64,000 nucleotides of DNA from CAWFGW01 sp963815495 (GCA_963815495.1 CAWFGW010000002.1:1-64000); one strand, 5' to 3'. Shown: positions 35,529 to 45,834, numbered from the stretch's first letter. The notes: a model not told the origin generated them from the sequence alone. Program-made: numbers and translations.

Positions 35529-38500
35529 TTATAATTCTATCTTTAATACCAATTTCAATTCATCCATTTCGATTTCAGTCCCATCGACTTTTTCAGCCAT
35601 ATCTAAAGCAAATGCCTGCGTTTCTGTGCAAATGTATTCTTTATTCGATGCCAAGGCCGCGGCAACCAGTTCATTAGATTTCTGAACGGTTACTTTGATT
35701 TTATCTTGTATCTCCAAGCCCATTTCCTTTCTCAAGTTCTGAACACGGTTTACAAAATCACGAGCAATTCCTTCTTGCTTCAACTCATCTGTAATGGTGA
35801 TGTCCAAGGCAACTGTTGTTCCTTCATTGCTTGCCACTAACCAACCAGGGATGTCGTCAAACGAAATTTCAACTGACTCTCTGGTCAAAGTAAACGTTTC
35901 TCCATCTAAGTCAATGTCGTAAGCATTGTCCCGTTCAATAGTTGCAATAGCCTCTTGTGACAACTGCGCAATTTGAGCAGCAGCTAACTTCATTTTCGGT
36001 CCTAATTGTTTTCCTAAAGTTTTGAAGTTGGCTTTCACTTTCTTCTCCAAGATTCCATTGGTTTCTTCAATGAATTCAATGGTTTTAATGTTTACTTCTG
36101 ACAAAATTAAATCAGAAACGGCTTCAATCCGTGATTTATCTTTTGCACTTAACACTGGGATTAAGATTTTCGATAACGGTTGACGAACTTTGATACTTTC
36201 CCCTTTTCTTAAGGAGTGAACTAAGGAAGAAATACGTTGAGCCAATGCCATTCGTGCTTCTAATTCAGTGTCGATGATTGTTTCATTTACCTCAGGGAAA
36301 TCACCTAGGTGGATTGAATTGAATGAATCCAATTCAGAAACTTGATTGATGTCTGAATAAACACTATCAAAATAAAAAGGTGCATAGATGCTCGACAGCT
36401 TAGCACAAGTAACTAAACACTCATGCAACGTTTGATAAGCAGCTAGCTTGTCTTCATTATATTCGCCTTTCCAGAAACGTTTTCGGTTCAATCGCACATA
36501 CCAGTTGCTCAGGTCATCAATTACAAAATCTTGAATAACGCGAGCACCTTTTGTAAGGTCGTAGTCAGCTAAAGCAACGTCTACCACCTTGGTTAAGCTG
36601 TGTAATTTAGAAAGTACCCAACGGTCGCTTTCGGTTCTTTTTGATAATTCAACTTGGCTTTCTTTTCCTGTAAAACCATCTAAGTTGGCATACAAGGCAA
36701 AGAAGTTATAGGTGTTTTGGTAGGTGCCAAAGAAACGTCTTTGTACTTCTGCAATACCTTCGCTATCAAATTTTAGGTTGTCCCACGGTGGTGCGTTGGA
36801 AATCATGTACCAACGTGTAGCATCTGCACCGTATTTAGTAATCGTTTCAAATGGATCAACAGCATTACCCAATCGTTTAGACATCTTTTGACCATTCTTA
36901 TCCAATACCAAACCGTTGGAAATAACACTTTTATATGCTACAGAATCAAATACCATGGTTGCAATCGCATGAAGCGTAAAGAACCAACCACGCGTTTGGT
37001 CCACACCTTCAGCAATAAAATCTGCTGGGAATGATTTGTTTTGATCTATTTCCTCTTTGTTTTCAAAAGGGTAGTGTTGTTGTGCATAAGGCATTGCTCC
37101 AGAGTCAAACCAGACATCAATCAAATCCGCTTCCCGCTTCATTGGTTTGCCTGTTGGAGAAACTAAAGTAATGTCATCTACATAGTTTTTATGCAAGTCG
37201 AAAGAGTTGTAGTTGCTCTTACTCATGTCACCCGCAGTAAAGTCTGATAGAGGGTTTGAAGTCATGAACCCAGCAGCAATTGACTTTTCAACCTCCGCCT
37301 TTAATTCTTCTACCGATGCAATACAAATTTCTTCCGTGCCTTCTTCGTTTCTCCAAATTGGGATTGGGATACCCCAGTAGCGCGAACGCGATAAGTTCCA
37401 ATCGTTAAGGTTGGTTAACCAGTTGCCAAACCGACCAGTTCCTGTGCTTTCAGGTTTCCAGTTGATGGTTTTATTTAGCTCTATCATGCGATCTTTAACC
37501 GCAGTTGATTTGATGAACCACGAATCTAGCGGGTAATACAAAACAGGTTTGTCCGTTCGCCAACAATGCGGGTAGCTGTGTTCGTATTTTGCAATACTGA
37601 AGGCTTTGTTTTCCTCTTTTAGCTTGATGGAAATTAAGACATCGACCGATTTTTCAGGTGCTTCGCCTTCAGCATAATAGTCGTTTTTGACATACATGCC
37701 AGCAAATTCACCCAATTCAGGCCTGAATTTACCTTGCAGGTCAACAAGCGGAACTGCATTCCCATTTCCATCTAATACTAACATGGCGGGTACTCCAGCT
37801 TCTTTAGCCACCATCGCATCATCTTGTCCAAAGGTTGGTGCGATGTGCACAATGCCTGTACCGTCTTCTGTAGTAACAAAATCTCCAGCTATCACGCGAA
37901 AAGCCTGGTCTGCATTTTCGTGAGGAAGAGTGTAAGGTAAAAGTTGTTCGTAGGCAACACCTACTAAGTCGCTTCCTTTAAATTCATTGAGAATGAAAAA
38001 AGGGATTTTAGCTTTGGGGTTAGAGGAATCGTAGGCAATATCAGCTGTTTCCGATTGTGCATATTTTCCAGTGAATTGTTTTTCAACTAAGTTTTTAGCT
38101 AAAATTACATTTACAGGAAGAAAGGTGTATTGGTTGAAGGTTTTTACCAATACATATTCAATTTTATTTCCAACAGCTAAAGCTGTGTTCGATGGCAAAG
38201 TCCAAGGTGTAGTTGTCCAGGCGATGAAGTAAGCTTCATCTACACCTAATTTTGAAGTGTCTTTGATTTTAAACTGCGCAACCGCAGAAGTGTCTTTTAC
38301 ATCTTTATAACAACCTGGTTGGTTTAGTTCATGAGAACTTAACCCCGTTCCCGCAGCGGGAGAGTAAGGCTGAATAGTGTAGCCTTTATAGACCAGATTT
38401 TTTTTATGTAATTGACCTAGTAACCACCACACCGATTCGATGTATTTGTTTTCATAGGTAATGTATGGATCATTCATATCCACCCAATAACCCATTTTTT

Positions 38501-38906
38501 GAGTTAAGTCATTCCACACATCGGTGAACTGCATGACCGTTTCACGACACGCTTTGTTGTACTCTTCAATAGATATTTTCTTACCGATGTCTTCTTTGGT
38601 GATGCCTAATTTTTTCTCAACACCTAATTCAACGGGTAAGCCATGTGTATCCCAACCAGCTTTTCTTTTTACTTGAAAACCTATTAATGTTTTGTATCGG
38701 CAGACCACATCCTTAATGGCGCGCGCCATCACGTGGTGAATACCAGGTAAACCATTAGCCGAAGGCGGACCTTCATAAAAAGTAAAGGTCGGTTTTCCTT
38801 CACGGTTTGAAACAGATTGTTCAAATACGTTTTCTTTGTTCCACTTCTCAAGAACCTCTTGCCCCACTTGAGCATAGTTCAGTTGTTTGTGTTCCTTAAA
38901 CTTCAC
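35529..38906 (-). CDS. ileS: Isoleucyl-tRNA synthetase, type 2
   Basis: A 1,125-residue class Ia synthetase that charges tRNA-Ile and edits Val-tRNA in its CP1 domain (TTTPWTLPSNTALAV, about residues 230-245). Length, EGPPSANGLPG and the QKMSKRLGN loop assign it to the type 2 (eukaryote-like) class. The signature motif is GIHH (residues 55-58) instead of the usual HxGH: the first and third residues are swapped. The KMSKS loop is KMSKR, normal for this class. The start overlaps the end of the RND gene by 11 bases, so the two are cotranscribed. Type 2 enzymes are less sensitive to mupirocin; see finding. Confidence 0.95.
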   Translation of the reverse strand: MKFKEHKQLNYAQVGQEVLEKWNKENVFEQSVSNREGKPTFTFYEGPPSANGLPGIHHVMARAIKDVVCRYKTLIGFQVKRKAGWDTHGLPVELGVEKKLGITKEDIGKKISIEEYNKACRETVMQFTDVWNDLTQKMGYWVDMNDPYITYENKYIESVWWLLGQLHKKNLVYKGYTIQPYSPAAGTGLSSHELNQPGCYKDVKDTSAVAQFKIKDTSKLGVDEAYFIAWTTTPWTLPSNTALAVGNKIEYVLVKTFNQYTFLPVNVILAKNLVEKQFTGKYAQSETADIAYDSSNPKAKIPFFILNEFKGSDLVGVAYEQLLPYTLPHENADQAFRVIAGDFVTTEDGTGIVHIAPTFGQDDAMVAKEAGVPAMLVLDGNGNAVPLVDLQGKFRPELGEFAGMYVKNDYYAEGEAPEKSVDVLISIKLKEENKAFSIAKYEHSYPHCWRTDKPVLYYPLDSWFIKSTAVKDRMIELNKTINWKPESTGTGRFGNWLTNLNDWNLSRSRYWGIPIPIWRNEEGTEEICIASVEELKAEVEKSIAAGFMTSNPLSDFTAGDMSKSNYNSFDLHKNYVDDITLVSPTGKPMKREADLIDVWFDSGAMPYAQQHYPFENKEEIDQNKSFPADFIAEGVDQTRGWFFTLHAIATMVFDSVAYKSVISNGLVLDKNGQKMSKRLGNAVDPFETITKYGADATRWYMISNAPPWDNLKFDSEGIAEVQRRFFGTYQNTYNFFALYANLDGFTGKESQVELSKRTESDRWVLSKLHSLTKVVDVALADYDLTKGARVIQDFVIDDLSNWYVRLNRKRFWKGEYNEDKLAAYQTLHECLVTCAKLSSIYAPFYFDSVYSDINQVSELDSFNSIHLGDFPEVNETIIDTELEARMALAQRISSLVHSLRKGESIKVRQPLSKILIPVLSAKDKSRIEAVSDLILSEVNIKTIEFIEETNGILEKKVKANFKTLGKQLGPKMKLAAAQIAQLSQEAIATIERDNAYDIDLDGETFTLTRESVEISFDDIPGWLVASNEGTTVALDITITDELKQEGIARDFVNRVQNLRKEMGLEIQDKIKVTVQKSNELVAAALASNKEYICTETQAFALDMAEKVDGTEIEMDELKLVLKIEL

Positions 38907-41343
38907 TTTTTGTAGTTCGTTTTTCTTGTTGTTCGGTATTTTCTGGGTTATCTTCCTCAGCAGATGATTCAGTCAATTCTTCAGATTCGTTGTAAGAATC
39001 AATTAAAACTGGAACGCCCACTTTGCGTTTTCCAGAGTCAAAGGTGATTAACAATGCTGGTAATAAAACCAAATTAGTAATCATGGCAATTAGCAACGTT
39101 GTAGACGTTAGAATTCCCAACATTACAGTTCCTCCAAAGTTTGAAAAAGCAAAAATAATGAAACCTGAGAATAACACGATAGAGGTATAGAACATGCTAG
39201 CCCCCGTTTCTTTAATGGTTTTTTGAACTGATATTTTTACCTGAAAGTTATTGGCAAACAACTCTTGTCTGTATTTTGCTAGAAAGTGAATGGCATCATC
39301 GACTGATATACCAAAGGCTATACTGAAAATAAGGGCTGTACTAGGTTTTAACGGAATACCCATATAACCCATTAATGCACCAGTGACTGCTAGTGGAACT
39401 AAGTTGGTGATAATTGAGAGTACCACCATTCGTACATTTCTAAACAAAAGCCCCATAATAATCGCGATTAGTACAATTGCCATCACTAAACTTTGTCGAA
39501 GATTTTTAATCAGGTATTTATTTCCCTTAATAAATAGGAGCGTTGTTCCTGTAATTTCGTAATCAATATCCGTTTTAATTTTTGCATCGGCTGTTTTAAA
39601 AATGCGATCAGCTTCGGGAATAATAACCTGATGGATTAATGTATCCATGGATTTAGAACCAATGTCAGCTACTTTAATTGAAATTCGTACTTGACCCGTG
39701 GTGTCGATTAACGACTTGAGTAAGTTGTCCGAATCTTTGCGTTCGCTTCGCTTGAGATAACTTAATATTCTGCCTTTATCTTGATTGGTAGGAATCGCAT
39801 AAAAATCGGGTAGTCCAGCCCAATAAGCTTGTCGAGCACCTTTAATAAAGTTTAAGATGGATACTGAAGCCGATAGCTCTGGTTGTTCAGCAAGGAAATT
39901 TTGAAACTCATCTAGTTTTTCAAGAAAACGGGTGTTTTTCAAAATGGTAGGATCATGAGCATCGATGACAATTTCCAGCGGCATGGCTCCACCAAAGTTT
40001 TCTTCAAAAAAAGCTAAATCATGTCTTACTCGGCTGTCTTTTGGTAAGTCTTCCACCATATAAGAAACAGAATATACTTTCCATGACCCCCAAAGTGATA
40101 CCAATACGATGATTCCTGTTATGATAAACACTTGCTTTCTTTTTTGCATGACCACATAATCCAGCCAACTTAAGAAGCTCTTCATGAGCTTAAAGTTAAG
40201 ATGCTTCGTGTGCTTTAATTTAGGATCAGGTAAAAAAGAAAAAACAGTAGGAATTAAAATGATACTGATAATGAATGTACCTAGCACATTGATACCAGCC
40301 ACTAAGCCAAACTCGCGCAAGATAGTAATGTCAGCAGATACAACAACTAAAAAACCAACTGCAGTAGTGAAATTAGTGATTAAGGTTACAATTCCGATTT
40401 TGCGAATCACTATACTTAGTGCTTTGATTTTGTTGTTGTGCTTCACAAATTCTTGATGATATTTATTAAGCAAATACACGCAGTTAGGAATTCCGATAAC
40501 TACAATAATTGGCGGTATTAAACCAGTTAATAAAGAAACATCATAACCCAATAAAGCCATAGAACCCATTGTGCTTATGACAGCAACTCCAATAACGAGG
40601 ACTGAGAAAATAACTGCAGAGAACGATCTGAAAAAGGCAAAAAGAATGATTGCAGTTATTCCTAAGGACATCATCAAGAACATTTTTAACTCCGAGTTTA
40701 CTTCACGAGTCATAGTTGTTCTGACATAAGGTAACCCCGCGTAATGGGCTTGAATTCCTGTTTTTTCTGAAAAGTCTTCTACATAAGCTTCCACCTCACT
40801 TACTAATGAAATTCGTCTTTTCGAATCATTATAACTTTGATCCAACGTTACTAAAACAGTCGTTGCACCATTGTTTGGGTTATACAGGTGTCCTTGATAA
40901 AATTTTAACGTCTTAAATTCTGAAAGTAGGGAGTCTAATTCAGGTTGATTGTTGGGAATGGTGTTGAATAGTTTAATGAAATCAAACTTCCGTTTTGAAT
41001 CATTGCGTTGAAGTTTATAGATGTTAGGTAAGCCCACTACATCATTTAACCCTTCTAAAGTGTCAATGCCTTTACACATTGCTGCGAAAGCTTTAAAATT
41101 CTCGAGTTGATATATGCTGCTGTCTTTAAAGCCAATAGCTAGCACATTAGCATCTTGTCCAAAGGTTTCTTTGAATTGACGAAAGTATTGCGATTCATAT
41201 TTTGTTGAAGGTACAAGTTCAGCAAACTTAAAACTCATCCGTACTTTCGTAGCCTGATAGCCCATGAAAGCCGTGAATAGAATTAGAACCCCAATCAATA
41301 AAAAGCGATGCTTTAGAATTATATGCGCTAGTCTTGTCCACAT
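38896..41343 (-). CDS. RND-superfamily (MMPL-like) transporter
   Basis: An 815-residue inner-membrane protein with twelve helices in the RND layout: one at residues about 12-30, five to six at about 220-385, one at about 405-425 and five at about 625-790, with two large periplasmic loops (33-215 and 430-620). The acidic motif FGISVDDAIHFLAKY (helix 10) matches the proton-relay Asp pair of MMPL-type lipid or hopanoid exporters. No membrane-fusion partner or TolC gene is nearby. Cargo is unknown. It ends in an acidic Glu/Ser-rich tail. It precedes and overlaps ileS. Confidence 0.85.
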   Translation of the reverse strand: MWTRLAHIILKHRFLLIGVLILFTAFMGYQATKVRMSFKFAELVPSTKYESQYFRQFKETFGQDANVLAIGFKDSSIYQLENFKAFAAMCKGIDTLEGLNDVVGLPNIYKLQRNDSKRKFDFIKLFNTIPNNQPELDSLLSEFKTLKFYQGHLYNPNNGATTVLVTLDQSYNDSKRRISLVSEVEAYVEDFSEKTGIQAHYAGLPYVRTTMTREVNSELKMFLMMSLGITAIILFAFFRSFSAVIFSVLVIGVAVISTMGSMALLGYDVSLLTGLIPPIIVVIGIPNCVYLLNKYHQEFVKHNNKIKALSIVIRKIGIVTLITNFTTAVGFLVVVSADITILREFGLVAGINVLGTFIISIILIPTVFSFLPDPKLKHTKHLNFKLMKSFLSWLDYVVMQKRKQVFIITGIIVLVSLWGSWKVYSVSYMVEDLPKDSRVRHDLAFFEENFGGAMPLEIVIDAHDPTILKNTRFLEKLDEFQNFLAEQPELSASVSILNFIKGARQAYWAGLPDFYAIPTNQDKGRILSYLKRSERKDSDNLLKSLIDTTGQVRISIKVADIGSKSMDTLIHQVIIPEADRIFKTADAKIKTDIDYEITGTTLLFIKGNKYLIKNLRQSLVMAIVLIAIIMGLLFRNVRMVVLSIITNLVPLAVTGALMGYMGIPLKPSTALIFSIAFGISVDDAIHFLAKYRQELFANNFQVKISVQKTIKETGASMFYTSIVLFSGFIIFAFSNFGGTVMLGILTSTTLLIAMITNLVLLPALLITFDSGKRKVGVPVLIDSYNESEELTESSAEEDNPENTEQQEKRTTKSEV

Positions 41344-41353
41344 AAATAGTCGG

Positions 41354-41361
41354 CAAAGGTA
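41354..41361 (-). promoter_or_regulatory. -7 promoter box for the RND-ileS operon
   Basis: The minus strand reads TACCTTTG, an exact TAnnTTTG, 10 bases before the RND start codon. Confidence 0.5.
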
Positions 41362-41491
41362 AGTATTTTTTCAGCGATATACTTCTAGGTAAGTTACTAT
41401 TTACTGTGTCAAGGGATTTATTTTGATAATTATTAAAACTGAAATATTTAGAACGTTTTATAATGTGGTATTTAAAATCTATTTTTAGATA

Positions 41492-43576
41492 ATGTTAACA
41501 CATAAGAATTTATGTTTCTTTTCACTATGGGTAGTATCGCTTATCCTTTGTTCGTGTGCGAAAGAATTCGACAATCTGAGTTGGGATAGCTCCGTGACTA
41601 CACCGGTTGCAAAGGCTAAGTTAACTTTGGGAGATATCATCGAAGAGGATTCTCTAATTAAAAAAAATGATGATAATTCATATTCTTTAGTTTATAGAGA
41701 TGAAATTTATACATTTTCAAACCCCCTCGATTCTTTTGTTGATATTCAAATACGACCTCTAATTAAAGATGTAACCTTAGAGTCATTAGAATTAGAGCCT
41801 CAAAGTTTTGAATCTAAAGTTACATTAAATGAATTATTAGGAGATAATGTTTTTTTTAAACTCTTGTTTCCTGATCAAACATGGGTTGATAATAATTTTA
41901 ACGGAACTTCTTTCCCTGTCAACTTAGACCCAATAAATGTAGATTTTTCTAACATACTTCAACGCGCCATTTTAACGAAAGGAAAATTGAATATCCGTCT
42001 CGATAATCAACTACCATTAGACATTAAAGGAATCAACTTTACTATAAAAAATGCTGTTGGCGGGCAGGTAGTTTACCAAGGTTCGTATGATGTGAATTCA
42101 GAGCAGACAATAGTTGATGAAATAGACTTAGCACAAAAATTAAATGGTCAGTCTATCGAAGGACAATTGGTGGTAGAGTTAGGTACTGTTTCGGTAAGTC
42201 CGGCTCAAGGTCCCGATTCTTTATTTATTGATTATTCAGATGCTTTTTCTGCAGCTATTACGTTGTCTGATTTAAAAGTATTAGAAGCCGATGCTATATT
42301 TCCCGCACAGAATATTGTGGAAGCAAAAGATACAGTGGGTTTAATAGGATTGGGAGATGTAGAGTTAACCCGAGCAATAATAAAACAAGGGCGAATATCA
42401 ACAATTGTGAGTAGCACAGTTGAAAGTGAAATGTTTATCGAATATTATGTACCTAGCGCTGTGCTGAATGGACAGATTTTTAATTTCAAAGCCACTGTCC
42501 CCGCTGCACCTTCGGATGGCTCAATTTCAATTGATAAAGAATTTTCGTACGATGGCTACGATTTTGATTTTACAGGAAAAGATGGTGATTTGACCAATGC
42601 ATTTTATAATGAGTTGTATGCTCGTATCGAGAATACAGGTGAGATTATTCACTTGTCATTACAAGACACTATTTCCTTAGCTATTCAGGTAGAAGAACTA
42701 ATTCCAAGTTATGTGGAAGGCTATTTAGGACAACAAGTGTTTGAAATTGATCCAGACACGATATTTTTTAATGCTTTTGATGACATTAAAGCTGGTGCAT
42801 TCTCTTTTGAAACTGCTAAGTTAGAGATAACCGTGGAGAATGGATTAGGAGTAGATGGTGAATTAGTGTTTAACCAATTAGCTGCCATCAATAGCAAAAC
42901 CGGTCAGAAAGTGAACTTTCCAAATATCCCCACATTTCCAATTCAAGAAGCTAGCAATTTAGGGAATGGTTTTTTATCCAGCACCCAGCGTTTTCAAGTT
43001 GATAACGTGGTGTCTATTTTAAATATTTTGCCTGATAAAATCTATTACAATATATCTGGGTTGCTTAATCCTGGTGGTAATGTACCTGCTTATAGCGATT
43101 TTATATATGATAATGCTGAGTTAAAAGCTTATTTAGATTTGGAAGTGCCTTTTTCTTTTAATGCAACCAATTTAGTGTTGTCGGATACAATTAGTTTTGA
43201 TCAGGAGTCACAACAACGACCAGAGGAGATTCAAAATGGTGTATTACGGTTTGTCGTTCAAAATGAATTTCCGTTAGACGCGAGATTAAAAGTGTATGCA
43301 CTGGATGAACAAAATCAGCTGATTGATTCATTGGTGACCACAGATAAAATTCTAGCTGCAAATAGCTTTCAAAACTCCGTATCTCAATCACAAGAATCAG
43401 TAGTTGAGTATTATGTAGAAAAAACACGGTTAGAAAATGTATTAAAAGCTCGAAAATATGTTTTTGAAATAGCCTTTGCGTCACCGACTAGCGCCTATAC
43501 TAAATTGTATGCAGATTATTCTATAGAAGTATTAATGACGGTTGATTTTAATTACAGAGTGAGTTCTGGTTTGTAG
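41492..43576 (+). CDS. Large beta-rich lipoprotein, partner of DUF5723 barrel
   Basis: A 694-residue lipoprotein (signal ending LILCSC, Cys23) of unknown function. After the lipidated Cys comes the segment WDSSVTTPVAKAKLTLGD, a motif I associate with uncharacterised Bacteroidota surface lipoproteins. The body repeats weak modules with the pattern N-x-(F/L)-P-hydrophobic (DNQLPLDIKG, VQNEFPLDARLKV, LEVPFSFNATN). No catalytic motif is seen. Its stop codon directly abuts the start of the DUF5723 gene. A homologous gene lies at 63144-64000 next to a second DUF5723 gene, so this is a two-gene module. Confidence 0.65.
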   Translation: MLTHKNLCFFSLWVVSLILCSCAKEFDNLSWDSSVTTPVAKAKLTLGDIIEEDSLIKKNDDNSYSLVYRDEIYTFSNPLDSFVDIQIRPLIKDVTLESLELEPQSFESKVTLNELLGDNVFFKLLFPDQTWVDNNFNGTSFPVNLDPINVDFSNILQRAILTKGKLNIRLDNQLPLDIKGINFTIKNAVGGQVVYQGSYDVNSEQTIVDEIDLAQKLNGQSIEGQLVVELGTVSVSPAQGPDSLFIDYSDAFSAAITLSDLKVLEADAIFPAQNIVEAKDTVGLIGLGDVELTRAIIKQGRISTIVSSTVESEMFIEYYVPSAVLNGQIFNFKATVPAAPSDGSISIDKEFSYDGYDFDFTGKDGDLTNAFYNELYARIENTGEIIHLSLQDTISLAIQVEELIPSYVEGYLGQQVFEIDPDTIFFNAFDDIKAGAFSFETAKLEITVENGLGVDGELVFNQLAAINSKTGQKVNFPNIPTFPIQEASNLGNGFLSSTQRFQVDNVVSILNILPDKIYYNISGLLNPGGNVPAYSDFIYDNAELKAYLDLEVPFSFNATNLVLSDTISFDQESQQRPEEIQNGVLRFVVQNEFPLDARLKVYALDEQNQLIDSLVTTDKILAANSFQNSVSQSQESVVEYYVEKTRLENVLKARKYVFEIAFASPTSAYTKLYADYSIEVLMTVDFNYRVSSGL

Positions 43577-44806
43577 ATGAAAAAGAGTTTTATATTAAAT
43601 CTAGTTTATTTTATAAGCTCTTATGCTTTTTGTCAACTACCCGTTTGGCAGGGTGATTTTGCTTTTTCAGAAGATTCTATCAAGCCAAGAGATTATTTTT
43701 CGCTTGTTTCTGAATATACGAATAACTCTAATTCCATCTCTAACCAGTTTATCAACGATTTAGATCAAGCAACTTTTATCGATACTGAAAATAAGAGGAG
43801 AGAACTTGCAAATGCTAGCCAGAATATCCGATTAGGGTTGGTATTCGATGCTGGACTTTGGTATAAACATCGTCTGAAAAAAAACGATTTAACAGTTGTA
43901 TTTAATCTCCGAACCAGAAGTTATAGAACGATAGAAACAAATAAAGAGGTATTGGATTTAATTTTTAATGGGAATACCGACAACGAAGATAAAATCATTG
44001 ATTTTTCACCCACAAACATGTTTCAATATGTACACCAGGAAGTTTATTTAGGTGCTGAAAAACGTTTTGATAAGATTGGTTTGTTGATTGGTGGAGGTGT
44101 AGCTCTTCAAAAATTAGCTTATCATCGGCAGTTGGAATTGACAGGATCAATCTACACCGCACCTTATGGTCAATACATTGATTATGATATTCATTATACT
44201 GACCAGGAAACCAGGTCATTGAGTTCAAATAATTTTAAACGCTTCGAGGGTATGGGTGCTACAATAAATGCATATGCAGAAAAACAATTTAATGACATGA
44301 GTCGCTTAGCGGTGGAAGTAAAAGATATTGGGTTTATCAATGTCGATGATGTAAGGGAATATAAATTAGATGAAACCATGAGATGGGAAGGGGTATACGT
44401 AGAAGATGTAACCGGAACTCCAACAATTATTGGGGAATACCCTAATCCAGAACTAGTAGAATCAAGAAAATCAAAAAAGCTAACCACCACTGGAAGTGTT
44501 AATTTGAGCTACTTTACTCGTGTGACACCAAAAATATCTGGTTATGTTGGTGTCAAAAAGTTTTTTACGTCAGCTTACACACCCAGATTGTATGCAAGAC
44601 CCTATTATGAAATTTGTGAACTAGTTGCTGTAGGGATTCCCGTGGCTTATGGCGGGTTTGGCAATTTGGATGTAGGGATTTCTTTCAAAGGAAAAATTCT
44701 AAATAATTATAGTTATGTGATTGATGTCAATTACCTTGAAAGTCTCTTTATGCCAAAAAACTCAAGCGGGCAAGGCTTTAATTTTGGTTTATCCGCTATG
44801 TTTTAG
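43577..44806 (+). CDS. DUF5723 family outer-membrane barrel
   Basis: A 409-residue protein with a signal peptide (residues 1-19, ending AFCQ) and a series of amphipathic beta-strands ending in FNFGLSAMF, a typical outer-membrane barrel terminus. Motifs YTAPYGQYIDY (193-203), EVKDIGFI and RWEGVYVED (about 268-276) are shared with the second DUF5723 protein at 61756-63132. The gene starts immediately after the stop of the lipoprotein gene and is followed 11 bases later by a radical SAM gene. DUF5723 has no assigned role; the context suggests an outer-membrane complex with the lipoprotein. Confidence 0.75.
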   Translation: MKKSFILNLVYFISSYAFCQLPVWQGDFAFSEDSIKPRDYFSLVSEYTNNSNSISNQFINDLDQATFIDTENKRRELANASQNIRLGLVFDAGLWYKHRLKKNDLTVVFNLRTRSYRTIETNKEVLDLIFNGNTDNEDKIIDFSPTNMFQYVHQEVYLGAEKRFDKIGLLIGGGVALQKLAYHRQLELTGSIYTAPYGQYIDYDIHYTDQETRSLSSNNFKRFEGMGATINAYAEKQFNDMSRLAVEVKDIGFINVDDVREYKLDETMRWEGVYVEDVTGTPTIIGEYPNPELVESRKSKKLTTTGSVNLSYFTRVTPKISGYVGVKKFFTSAYTPRLYARPYYEICELVAVGIPVAYGGFGNLDVGISFKGKILNNYSYVIDVNYLESLFMPKNSSGQGFNFGLSAMF

Positions 44807-44817
44807 ACTTTTGTCGG

Positions 44818-45834
44818 ATGCACATAGCCGATAGCTTTCAAATGATGTCCAAACTTTCGCTCCCGCGATTGAAAAATGCTTATCAGCTATACCGCTCATT
44901 TCAAAAATCACAGAAGTCAGGCAAGTCGCTAATTCAAGGCATGCCAAGCAGTATCGCTATTGAACCGACAACGAGTTGCAATTTGCGTTGTCCGGAATGC
45001 CCGAGCGGTTTACGATCTTTCACAAGATCCACAGGCATGTTGACCCCAGCGTTGTATGAAAAGATATTAAAGCAAATAGCCCCCACTTTGACTTATTCCA
45101 CGCTTTATTTTCAAGGGGAGCCTTATTTAAACCCTCATTTTTATGATTTAATACAACTTTCCACCAAATATAATCTGTATTCAGCAACTTCTACCAATGC
45201 CCATTTTTTGGATGAGGAAAATGCGCATAAAACAATAGCTTCTGGTTTAAGTCGCTTGATAATTTCCATCGATGGTACTTCACAGGATACCTATGAACAA
45301 TACCGTGTAGGGGGTAAGTTAGATAAGGTGATTGAAGGGACAAAAAATGCGGTGAAAGCAAAAAAAGAGCTGGGTGGAAAAACTCATATCATCTTTCAGT
45401 TTTTGGTAGTCAAACCCAATCAACACCAGTTGGAGGAAGTGAAGCAGCTGGCAAAAGAATTAGGAGTAGATGAAGTGAAATTCAAAACCGCGCAAATTTA
45501 CGACTTCAAAAACGGGAGTGATTTAATCCCCACCATTGATAAATATTCTCGTTACCGCGAAACGCCAGATGGTACGTTTGAAATCAAAAATGAGCTAGAA
45601 AACAAATGCTGGAAAATGTGGCAGTCGTGTGTAATTACATGGGATGGGCGAGTGGTGCCTTGTTGTTTCGATAAAGATTCGAAATACAACATGGGGTCTT
45701 TGGAGAATCAATCGTTCAAAGAAATCTGGTTTGGAGAAAAGTACAACCGCTTTCGCCAACAACTTTTAGATGATAGGCAGTCAATTGATATTTGTCAAAA
45801 CTGCACGGAAGGGTTAAAGGTTTTTGCTGATTAA
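44818..45834 (+). CDS. Radical SAM/SPASM domain protein
   Basis: A 338-residue iron-sulfur enzyme. The radical SAM cluster motif CNLRCPEC (C-x3-C-x2-C) is at about residues 55-62, GEP (about 101) binds SAM and ISIDGTSQDTYEQYRVGG is typical. The C-terminal SPASM region has Cys in NKCW, QSCVITWDGRVVPCCFD and ICQNC, enough for one or two auxiliary clusters. SPASM enzymes modify peptides, proteins or cofactors; the substrate is unknown and no short precursor peptide is visible nearby. It sits 11 bases after the DUF5723 gene and 12 before the ATPase gene, so they are likely cotranscribed. Confidence 0.85.
   Translation: MHIADSFQMMSKLSLPRLKNAYQLYRSFQKSQKSGKSLIQGMPSSIAIEPTTSCNLRCPECPSGLRSFTRSTGMLTPALYEKILKQIAPTLTYSTLYFQGEPYLNPHFYDLIQLSTKYNLYSATSTNAHFLDEENAHKTIASGLSRLIISIDGTSQDTYEQYRVGGKLDKVIEGTKNAVKAKKELGGKTHIIFQFLVVKPNQHQLEEVKQLAKELGVDEVKFKTAQIYDFKNGSDLIPTIDKYSRYRETPDGTFEIKNELENKCWKMWQSCVITWDGRVVPCCFDKDSKYNMGSLENQSFKEIWFGEKYNRFRQQLLDDRQSIDICQNCTEGLKVFAD

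Noticed and set aside
44818..45834. Possible RiPP cluster around the radical SAM/SPASM gene
   Set aside because: I found no short precursor-like reading frame, peptidase or exporter next to it; the neighbours are a barrel and an ATPase.
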